64,000 nucleotides of DNA from Globodera rostochiensis (Eukaryota > Nematoda > Chromadorea > Rhabditida > Heteroderidae). The notes beneath the pieces are model-generated. The model saw only the letters and a program-made list of their open reading frames with translations. It made no database searches and was not told where the DNA came from. This document shows positions 56,344-64,000 of the stretch, piece by piece (position 1 is the stretch's first letter; the number at the start of each line of letters is the position of its first letter). The stretch lies in NCBI GenBank assembly GCA_018350325.1, contig JAEVLN010000002.1, positions 4,881,456 through 4,945,455 on the forward strand, given 5' to 3'. The translations under genes were made by a program, and so were the position numbers.

Positions 56344-58680
56344 TTTTATTTTATTGGGGAAAAAATTTTAATATTAAACAATTTATTTAAATCCAACAAA
56401 CGTAATATAAATATTTACATTATAAATACGTTTCTGCTTGTTTTATCTGGTAAAAGCCTCACAAATACACGAAAAATAAATTAGTCAAATATTGGAATTA
56501 TCATCTTATAAACTTATTTTACTTAAATTTTCGAAAAAATTTACTTATATTATATGTTTTATTTGAATCTCTTCGATAAAAAATTCAAACAAAGAAAATA
56601 TAAGAAAACCGATTTCATAATTGGTTTTACAGATTCAAAAAATTAAGTTAAATATAATGTTATAAAAGGAAATAGGGAAATATAAAGTGGGTCAAATCGA
56701 TTTTGCACTAAAAAAACAGAGGAAGATTAACAATTGGCAATAAAACATATGCTTGAAAAATATATACAAATAAGTAAAAATAAAAATTATAGTTTAATCA
56801 GATATTATATAAAAAATAGACGAGGCAAGATTAAAAATTTGTGTTTTAATAAAGGTAATTGAAATTAAATATAGATTCGCCAAAATACAATCTTAAAATA
56901 AGTCACGTTTTTAGATCACAATATATTTATAAGAAAAAGTTATACAATACTACTCAAAAATATTTTTGTTTCAAAAACACACTCCAATATTAAATTTAAA
57001 ACTTTTTTAATCAGCAGAACACGCTCAGGTTAAATATTATAAAGTAATTACTTTTTAATGAAAAGCTTTTAAAATATTTAACTTTTTAAATTTAAGAGTT
57101 AAAATGCTTTAACAGCCAAATAATGCTTTAATCTAAATAAAATTTACTCATTTTTTAAAAATGAATCAATTAAACATTATTAAATATTTATCTTACAAAT
57201 TTTTTATAATTAATCCTTTTAATAAATTTAAAAATATAAAACGAATAACCAATTAAGATAATATTTAACTTAGGTGTTGCAAATTACCAAAAATCGTCAA
57301 CTACCTCATTACAAAATATAAATGAAAGTCTATAAACTAATAATAAATTAACTATCAAATCGCAGGTTCTCATTGTCCAACGGGTGAAAGGCTGCTCTTG
57401 TCGTTCATATTGATGCGTAAATTGCTGGCCTTTGAAATTTCAAGAAGACGATAGAGCGAAAATGAAGGAACTGTTGCGAGCCGTTACAATGAAGAAACTG
57501 AAAAATCACTTACTGATTATTTGAATCAATGAAAGTTACTCAAAAAATGCACTGATTGTAAACTTGATTTGAAAGATATTTGCTACATAATTATTTTGAA
57601 AATATTAAAAAAAATAAAATAAATTTGCTAAAAAAGATTTTTTTTTCAATTTTTACTATATTAAATTGCTAAAAGAATAAATTTGACGCAAATATAGATT
57701 TCGAAATAATAACAAATGAATACAAAAAAAATAAAGAAAAAAATACGCTATAATTTCAAAAATTTACTTTTACTAATTATTAATTGATAAATAGTGTATT
57801 TGGGCTGCCCTGAGTATATATGAACACAAAATAAATTTTAATTTTATTTTAAATACATACCTAATTACTTAATATTTTTTAGTTTTGGGAGCCATCGGTG
57901 GAGTGCAAGGGTTGCCACTTGTGGTATCACAGCGGCGCAAAAATATTAAAATAAATTTAAAATGATTGAGTTGCGACTTAATTTCAAAAACCTGTGCACA
58001 CTATTGAGGACAGCAGTCAAGTAACAACAATTTAAATTGATAAAATAAGTATATTGGAAAAAGCAAATCTTTATTTAAAAGACTTTTCAAACTATTAATA
58101 GCCTTAGAATAATTTGATACAATTTATTATTAAATAAAACTCTTTTTTAAAATAAAATACAATCAAAAACAAAAACCTTTAAAATAATAGACAATAATAT
58201 ATAAGGGAAAAACAAAAACAGAAAACAATGAGCAACAAAAGAAAAAAAGGTTAATAATTACCCGATATTTGCTCAGAGGAAAGATGAGCAAGAATAATCA
58301 ATCAGAAAGTTAATGTTTTATTTATATTTTGTAAAATTTAATAAAATCAATCTATAATTTTTTCGACAGAAGAAACCCAAGTTATCAGTTAACTTGTAAA
58401 ATTTCATAATTTGTTGTTATAAATAGAGAACGCAGTAACAGATTATTTTGTTATAAACTGCACATAAAGACCTTAAAAGTTCGTTATTATAGTACGCTTT
58501 GAGCAAATACATACCAAACTTTTCAAGAATTTAATTTAATAACAAATTTATAATATTTTTTTTTGGCATTAACTCGTTATACAAAATTGGTTTTTAAAGT
58601 ATAATTCAATGTTTATATTTCATAAAACGAAAAAATTGATAAATGTGAGCTCATCCAACAGTAATTTTTAAATTAATTAT
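56344..58680. other. A-rich unique stretch, few coding hints
   Basis: No supported gene. Two small GC-richer spots are open but unassigned: 57,365-57,540 (minus KASNLRINMNDKSSLSPVGQ; plus MKELLRAVTMKKLKNH) and 57,880-57,940, where a TTTTTAG is followed by LGAIGGVQGLPLVVSQRRKN on plus. Confidence 0.45.
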
Positions 58681-58685
58681 TTACA

Positions 58686-58766
58686 ATGTTTAAAACATCT
58701 GCTTTAGATACTCCCCACTGCATTACATCGCGTTTGCTAGAGAAAGTCAATGACCAGCAACATTAA
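58686..58766 (+). CDS. 26-codon open frame, unknown
   Basis: ATG to TAA on the plus strand: MFKTSALDTPHCITSRLLEK then VNDQQH. GC-richer than its flanks and hydrophilic. Possibly an exon or a relic. Confidence 0.22.
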   Translation: MFKTSALDTPHCITSRLLEKVNDQQH

Positions 58767-58959
58767 TAATTAGCGCGGATTACGACATGAATTAAAAAAC
58801 AAATAATTTTAAAATATAGAAATTTACACAAAGCTAACCAGAACTCGGGTATCATAAACACCAATGTAAAATAAAAAGAGATCATAAAAGTTGAAGTTTT
58901 CGAATCGATATTTAAAACTTAAGGTGGCCGATTTATTAGTAAACATATAAAAAAATCAT

Positions 58960-60120
58960 TTGCTTAAGTTTTATAGCATAAATTATAGATACGGATAGTG
59001 AGTGATAACTCTTGATACGTGCGACTTAAAATTAATATAAAACGAAAAATAAATAAATAACAGCCCAATTAGCAATCAAGCCGATGTGGTTTGGAAACAG
59101 CGGCTGGTATGCTCATGAATTTTAATCTCAAAAGTTGATAATTAAAATAAACCAAAAATCTTTAAATAACTAATGAAATCTAATTTAAAAAATGGTAGGC
59201 TGTGAAGCAAAAATACGCTGGCTGTTAGAAATCATTATGCAATATTTTCAAGTTACTTATATGCAAAAATGAAGGTCATTAGTAGAACGCCCGCATGTTT
59301 TCCAGCGGACTGATAGGAATGGAACAAGTAATTGTTTGTTTGATTGAATAAATAACAAATCCTTACGGAGTTTAAGAAAAATGATAAGGACAATTTTATC
59401 TGGTGCCATACAGCCGTTGATGCGTTTCTAGACCAGGAGAACCACCCGGGGGAAATTGTAACTTTCGAAGATACGGAAATTAAAAATGGTTAAGGTGAAA
59501 ATAAAAGACAAAAAGTGGCTATTCAAAGGGAATATAGTAGTCAATTAACGAATAGCGCTTCGGCGAGACAAAAGCTCGGCAAGTTCTGGAAAAGTTGTGA
59601 AAAATTCGTGACCTTTTTTGTGATTTTAACGTCAAAATCACTAATTGTTGTTTTTAATTCAACATTGAAAATTATATAAAGTTTATAAAAACAAATATAA
59701 TAAATATAATTTTTTCTAAAAAAAATATATCTATAAATCAAGTTATTACTTACAAAAAGAAATTCAAAAATAATTGTACAAATTATAGCATAAATTATAG
59801 ATACGAATAGTGAGTGATAACTCATGATAAGTTCGACTTATAATTAATATAAATAAATAAAAATTAAATAAATCACAGCCCAATTAGCAACCAAGCCGAT
59901 GCGGTTTGGAAAAGCACTGGTATGCTCATGAATTAAGATAATCTCAAAAGTTGATAATTAAGAAATCTGATAGAAATAGAATAATTGTTGTTTTTAATTC
60001 AACATTGAAAATTATATAGAGTTTATAAAAATCAAATATAATAAATATCATTTTTTCTAAAAATATTTAAAAAATCAAGTCATTACTTACAAAAAGAAAT
60101 TCATAAATAATTGTATATCA
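58960..60120 (+). repeat. Interleaved local duplications
   Basis: 58,965-59,135 recurs at 59,785-59,965 (TAGCATAAATTATAGATACG, TGAGTGATAACTC, GCCGATG(T/C)GGTTTGGAAA, TGGTATGCTCATGAATT). 59,645-59,760 recurs at 59,988-60,110 (TTGTTGTTTTTAATTCAACA and on). The two pairs interleave, implying at least two duplication events around the coding-like segment 59,356-59,679. Confidence 0.75.
59356..59679 (+). pseudogene. Coding-like frame with one TAA, unknown
   Basis: 45 codons from just after a TAA to a second TAA at 59,491, then 61 further codons in the same frame to 59,679. Text: EFKKNDKDNFIWCHTAVDAF, LDQENHPGEIVTFEDTEI, stop, GENKRQKVAIQREYSSQLTN, ARQKLGKFWKSCEKFV. Codon texture is clearly protein-like. 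A second small frame upstream (about 59,280-59,330) reads VERPHVFQRTDRNGT before a GTAATT. It lies 0.6 kb ahead of the Merlin-like fragment and could be part of the same decayed element, but no family match is certain. Confidence 0.42.
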
Positions 60121-60309
60121 AATATGATTAAGTAAATTCGATTTAGACACTCATTTTTTCAACGATTAAAAATATCGCAAAAAATCTATAAATTTGTTAA
60201 ATAAATAAAACTAGCAAGCCTGTTATGCTGTTTGTTTGTCGTCTTACCTGTGCCGTAATAAATTTATGCTCTTAATGTTTAAAAGCTCTAAAATAAAAGG
60301 TAAAACAAA

Positions 60310-60588
60310 AAAAAAGTGCGTCAAAGCATTAATTGCCACTAAGGACCTTCTCGACGACATGCATTTTGGGGAGGATGTCGAAATATTTGCGACCTATCCT
60401 TTTTGACTACCGTAATAATTGTCTGCAAATCTTGGACAAATCCAATAGAAAAAGATATACCGAAGAAGATAAATAAAAATATACTTATTGATTGGAATTG
60501 CTTTTTTAGGGAAGTATGCAGTCAATGGATGCCAGTGTTAGCACAGCCATTCATCATAGCTGTCAAAATAAAAAAAAACATAATATAA
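60310..60588 (+). pseudogene. Merlin-like (IS1595-type) transposase fragment
   Basis: Two overlapping plus-strand frames. 60,310-60,406 reads KKCVKALIATKDLLDDMHFG and on to TGA. 60,403-60,588 reads KKINKNILIDWNCFFREVCS then QWM and ends in TAA. The DW-x-x-F-x-R-E-V-C block is the characteristic stretch just before the first catalytic D (I-E-I-D-E) of Merlin/ISXO2-like transposases. The DDE part itself is missing. The join between frames suggests a frameshift. No terminal repeats found. Confidence 0.5.
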
Positions 60589-60938
60589 ATGCATTCAAAT
60601 TAAAATTAAAAAAGAAATTATTGCCTTCAAAAATAAAAATCGCAATTTTAAAATTAAAAAATTGAATTTATCGCGTAAATTAAATTTATAATTTAAAAAC
60701 AAACAAAAAAAAATGAAAAATAATATTTATGCGGTATACCTATTTCCTGAAATATTCAGAAATGCATAATTAAAGCATAATTAAAAACCAAAAAATTTTA
60801 TGTTTAGAATAAATCTAATTAAAACTACAATTACAACAAAAGATAGGAGCGGATTTTTTGCGCTTAGACTATAAGAGAGTCAAAAATAGCATTTTCCCAA
60901 AGAGCTTTTAGTTAGAGCGATTTTTTGTGCCTATAAAT

Positions 60939-61015
60939 CAGGGATGCTCCATTCCTATTTTGAAGAACAGAGAACGGAACCACACAATGCGTAATACGGA
61001 ATTGGAAATTTTTAA
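60939..61015. repeat. Single hAT-type element end
   Basis: Starts CAGGGATGCTCCATTCC, followed by GAACAGAGAACGGAACC and AATACGGAATTGGAA words, the sub-terminal style of the other elements. No matching second end or 8-bp duplication seen. Confidence 0.4.
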
Positions 61016-61269
61016 ATTTTATCTGATCTGACCTTTTCTAGAATGTAAGCATTATTTTTATTGAATTTTGCGAGCTAGAGGGAAATTAACGACTCGACAA
61101 TTTAAGGAGCGGAAATAAATTACAAGAATATGGATACCAATGATAGAATAATTTATAATAAATTTCAAATACGACTATATCTAAGTAAAAATAAACAGTT
61201 TGATAAACCCATCAATTTTGTCAAAAAATTCATCATTATGAGCTTTTCTTAATTTTAAATCAAAAACGG

Positions 61270-61378
61270 TAAACCGGGGGGGGGGGGTACGGATATCGGT
61301 TACGCCGGTTTTTTGGCCTCCTGGTTTTGGACCAAAAACCCATTCGTTTGGTTAACCGACCGTGCACAATCCTACTGA
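61270..61378. repeat. GGTTA/CCGG repeat with G run
   Basis: AACGGTAAACC, a run of 10 G, CGGTTACGCCGG, GGTTAACCGACCG and finally GTGCACAATCCTA. That last word is close to the complement of the TAGGGTTGCACGG start at 63,413, so this may be one end of the same element type. Confidence 0.4.
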
Positions 61379-61635
61379 GAATGTTGATGAGTTAAAAGAG
61401 ATAAAACAAATGTTCAAAGTTAAATGACTATTATTCAAGCATAATAAAAAAGATAAAATTAATCATAAAGAAATTGAAAATTTAAAAATATATTGCTTTA
61501 TTGTTACGCAAATATTATATTCAGCACGACTTTAAAATTGAATGTATTAGACTACGATACGTCGAGAACCAGCTAAACAAGATTTATTAAATTTTAATAA
61601 AATAATTCCATTAAAAATGTTAAAAGAAAACCCGT

Positions 61636-61740
61636 ACCTTCATAAGATTTTCATGCCTCTTCGAAAACATCGCTCCTTACGCATTGGGTCATTTAGCCCA
61701 TCTGCCTGCCGAGGTTATTTCTTATGAAATTAAAGATTAA
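61636..61740. other. GC-richer island open on both strands
   Basis: Plus: NPYLHKIFMPLRKHRSLRIG then SFSPSACRGYFL, stop. Minus: PRQADGLNDPMRKERCFRRG then MKIL, stop, with a GTACGG donor-like site after AAG. Either could be an exon remnant; I cannot choose. Confidence 0.25.
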
Positions 61741-61861
61741 ATAAAAAAATATAGTTAAAAGGCCCTGATATTACGTCCCTTCAAATATTAAACCAGTGTT
61801 TAATATAAATGAATTCAAAATAATAAAATACAATAAAAGGTGCTAAAAAATTAAACACCCG

Positions 61862-62355
61862 AATTTAATAGGGACTAAAAACCCCCAAAATAGGGACTAA
61901 AAGCCCAAAAAGTGGCAAAATAGGGACTAAAAAATGAGTGAAAAGTGACAAAATCCAGTCAATTTTTGCGAGAAATCTTCAAAATTCGTCATTTTTTATT
62001 AATTTTTCTATCAGAATAGAAAAATGTACTATTTTTCATTTGGTTTGAAACATTTATAAAAAATAGCAAATAAAAAATTTTAGGGAAAATGACGAACTTT
62101 GGGAGTGCATTTTTGGTCCACGAAAAAAGTCCCTTTTTAGGGGGGGCATTTTTGGTTTTAAATTTTTTGATTTTTAGGGGTACATTTTTCGTTTTTATTG
62201 CATTTTTCTTAAGAAAATATTTGTATTTTTTCTTTAAAATTTTGGGCAAAAGTGCCAAAATAGGGACTAAAAACGCAAAAACGGCGAAATAGGTATTTAT
62301 TCTCAAAAAGGGCGGAATAGGGATTTTTAGGGACTAAAAAGTCGCTCTAATTCAA
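61862..62355. repeat. GGGACTAAAAA repeat family member
   Basis: Begins AATAGGGACTAAAAACCCCC with several TAGGGACTAAAA copies, a central AAATTCGTCATTTTTTA / TTTTAGGGAAAATGACGA section, and ends GGGACTAAAAAGTCGCTCTA. Homologous to 48,350-48,840. Near-matching ends with reversed AGAGCGA words (60,910) hint at a third fragment. Confidence 0.7.
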
Positions 62356-62614
62356 AAATTTTTCGAAATGAATGCTATTTCTTTGCTTCTCTCGTCAAAC
62401 CCTGATGCAAATTAGCACTCTAAGAAAGACTAGTGATTTTGGTCCACTTTAGTTGACCAAGTTTACTTTTTATTCAATTTCGAAAAATATTTAAAAAGAT
62501 TTGTCGATTTAAAATGCAAGTATAATAAATCTTAACTTATGCTAATCCTTGAATAAACTCTGCGCACTGAATTCATATGCCAACAATTTTTGCGGCTTCA
62601 CTGACAAATGAATG

Positions 62615-62740
62615 AATTTTGCTTTCTCTTCCTCTTATTCTCTGCCCTCGCTTTATTTTGCCTTCTCTCCCTCCTCCCCATCTCTGCACTCACCATTTGC
62701 TTCCCTCTCGCCTCCCTCACCCGCGTTCTCTTCCAAATGT
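62615..62740. repeat. Pyrimidine-rich tract
   Basis: Almost pure C/T with CTCTGC(C/A)CTC words; complementary in type to the purine-rich array at 51,846. The open frames here are not genes. Confidence 0.55.
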
Positions 62741-62752
62741 GTATGTAGCAAG

Positions 62753-63000
62753 CAGTGTTTTCCCGGTTCCATTTTTTCTAACGGTTCCACGGTTCCGGTT
62801 CCAAACCGGTTCCGGATTTTCGCGGTTCCGCGGTTCCGGTTCCAAACCGGTTCCGGATTTTGGCGGTTCCGCGGTTCCGGTTCCGAAGCGGTTCCGAATT
62901 TTCACGGTTCCGCGGTTCCGGTTCCGGATTTTCGCGGTTCCGGGAACCGGTTCCGGAACCGGTTCCAACGGTTCCGGTTCCAAATTCCAAAAATTTGTAA
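62753..63000. mobile_element. One-ended hAT-type element, GGTTCC array
   Basis: Starts CAGTGTTTTCCCGGTTCC, the same terminus type as the element at 44,890. It is followed by about 15 reiterations of GGTTCCG(C)GGTTCCGG with TTTTCG spacers, ending GGAACCGGTTCCAACGGTTCC. No CACTG end appears before the window closes, so it is truncated or overlaps the next repeats. Confidence 0.6.
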
Positions 63001-63085
63001 ATATGTCCAAAAATTTTTCAAAAAAATCAGAAAAATGTAAGAAAAATTGTTCATTTACATTACATGAAAATGATGGGGGTGCCGG

Positions 63086-63264
63086 CATTTCGTCGACTGA
63101 CATTTCGTCGACGCGACACTTCGTCGACTAAACAAAAATACGACATTTCGTCGACGAAGCCAAAAACGACACTTCGTCGACGAAGCCAAAAACGACACTT
63201 CGTCGACGAAGCCAAAAACGACACTTCGTCGACGCGACATTTCGTCGAGTGGAATTTCGTCGAA
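63086..63264. repeat. Palindromic TTCGTCGA tandem repeat
   Basis: Nine TTCGTCGA words in 180 bp. The centre has a 26-bp period with the perfect 14-bp palindrome CTTCGTCGACGAAG at 63,172 and 63,198, separated by CCAAAAACGACA. All other words vary the arm (CATTTCGTCGAC, GGAATTTCGTCGAA). Confidence 0.8.
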
Positions 63265-63407
63265 TTTTTAAATTGATGTTTTCTATGGTAAAAGCATGCG
63301 TAGATTACGAATCCGAACTCGATTTTGCGAATCTCGAACTCCGAACCCGAATTCGAACATACAAAAGGGTCCCTTCCCATATGGTTTTGACTAGCTTCAT
63401 TTGCTTG

Positions 63408-63505
63408 TAACTAGGGTTGCACGGTACCGGGACCTTTTGGAAAAACCGGGACCGGGACTTACCGGGACCAGAAAAACCGGGACCGGGACCATGAGGGATC
63501 CATTC
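63408..63505. repeat. Element end with CCGGGACC array
   Basis: TAGGGTTGCACGGTACCGGG followed by repeated AAAAACCGGGACCGGGAC words to 63,495. Preceded at 63,305-63,357 by CGAACTCGAT/CGAACCCGAATTCG words of another such array. No second terminus seen. Confidence 0.45.
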
Positions 63506-64000
63506 AAAAATGGACCAAAATGCACAAAATGTGCGCTTGTCACACGACCCGAATATTTTTTGGTTTTTTATTATGTTCACATCAAACAGCTAGTAGGTTA
63601 ATTATTAGCAGCATTTTCCATTTTTCCTGTATTTTTTTTATCGAAGAGTGATTTTGAGCCGTTTTCAAAATTTCTAAATTATGAAAAATTAAGCTCTATT
63701 TAAATTTAGGTCTTTTCTCAACAAAATCTAGAAAATCAATAATTTAAGATTTGTTTACCATACTAATAAATATATGATTAATCAGATTTTAAAACTCGAA
63801 GCAACAAAGAAACGAATTTTCGTAAACTTTTGTGTTATCACCAAACAGAGATATATAAAGTGAAGTGAAAAACGTATGCTACTACAAATTAATTTATAAA
63901 TAATTCCAAATAACTTATGATCTAAAAAACTAAATAAAAATACAAATGTTTATGCTACGCGTTATTAATTCAACAAACTTACTTTTTAAATGCTTGTTTT

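Noticed and set aside
59541..59825. 94-codon minus-strand frame
   Set aside because: Antisense of the plus-strand coding-like segment and of the local duplications; hydrophobic run typical of A-rich complement.
63086..63264. CRISPR-like array
   Set aside because: Repeats are short, palindromic and separated by identical, not unique, spacers; eukaryotic context.
62612..63380. Up to 170-codon frames on both strands
   Set aside because: Translations of GGTTCC and TTCGTCGA arrays; all frames are open because of the repeats.
1..64000. Bacterial, organellar or intact viral genome content
   Set aside because: No operon structure, no rRNA, no long intact genes; introns and animal transposon families are present.

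Overview
This window is AT-rich (roughly 70-75% A+T by eye), repeat-dense eukaryotic DNA, almost certainly from an animal. It holds BEL/Pao-like retroelement pieces with a tRNA-Trp primer-binding site, a hAT transposase exon, a Merlin-like (IS1595-type) transposase fragment, three hAT-type elements with 8-bp target duplications, and short introns (about 50 bp where one can be read). A nematode is plausible but unproven. I see no intact long protein-coding gene, no rRNA, no CRISPR and no bacterial operon. Most recognisable coding matter is short exons, exon-like fragments and pseudogenes. Many listed fragments are unassigned, and some will prove to be chance open frames.

The main structure is duplication. 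Block A (1 to about 20,621, running off the left edge) and block B (about 24,161-56,343) are diverged direct copies in the same orientation. They differ by large insertions, deletions and some local shuffling. Inside block B is a recent tandem duplication of about 5.1 kb (30,969-36,075 and 36,076-41,177) whose copies are almost identical. The spacer between A and B (20,622-24,160) holds a 1-kb minisatellite and a hAT transposase exon. From 56,344 onward the sequence is unique to the window and carries remnants on the plus strand.

Region by region: 0.8-2.7 kb has a dispersed repeat with a GC-rich hairpin, a tRNA-like gene split by a 1,049-bp hAT-type element, and an unsplit tRNA-like copy beside it. 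3.5-5.0 kb is a degenerate tandem array. 5.1-5.6 kb has a primer-binding site and an RNase H remnant on the minus strand. 7.4-17.7 kb has scattered exon-like pieces, including a chromodomain pseudogene (14.2-14.6 kb). 24-31 kb repeats the left end and adds degraded minus-strand coding sequence. 31-41 kb is the tandem pair of BEL-like debris. 41-56 kb parallels 11-20 kb but carries B-only insertions: two complete hAT-type elements, a pogo/Tigger-like fragment and a purine-rich array. 58-61 kb holds plus-strand fragments including the Merlin-like transposase. 61-63.6 kb is a crowd of element ends and palindromic repeats.

Two themes link the parts. First, two of the three complete hAT-type elements share one internal order: terminal repeat, inward-facing tRNA-like Pol III head, GC-hairpin, GC-hairpin, terminal repeat. 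The third has the head and a degenerate body. This suggests a composite of a SINE and a hAT element moving as a unit. Second, coding-like fragments lie mostly on the minus strand where the plus strand is T-rich, and on the plus strand where it is A-rich.
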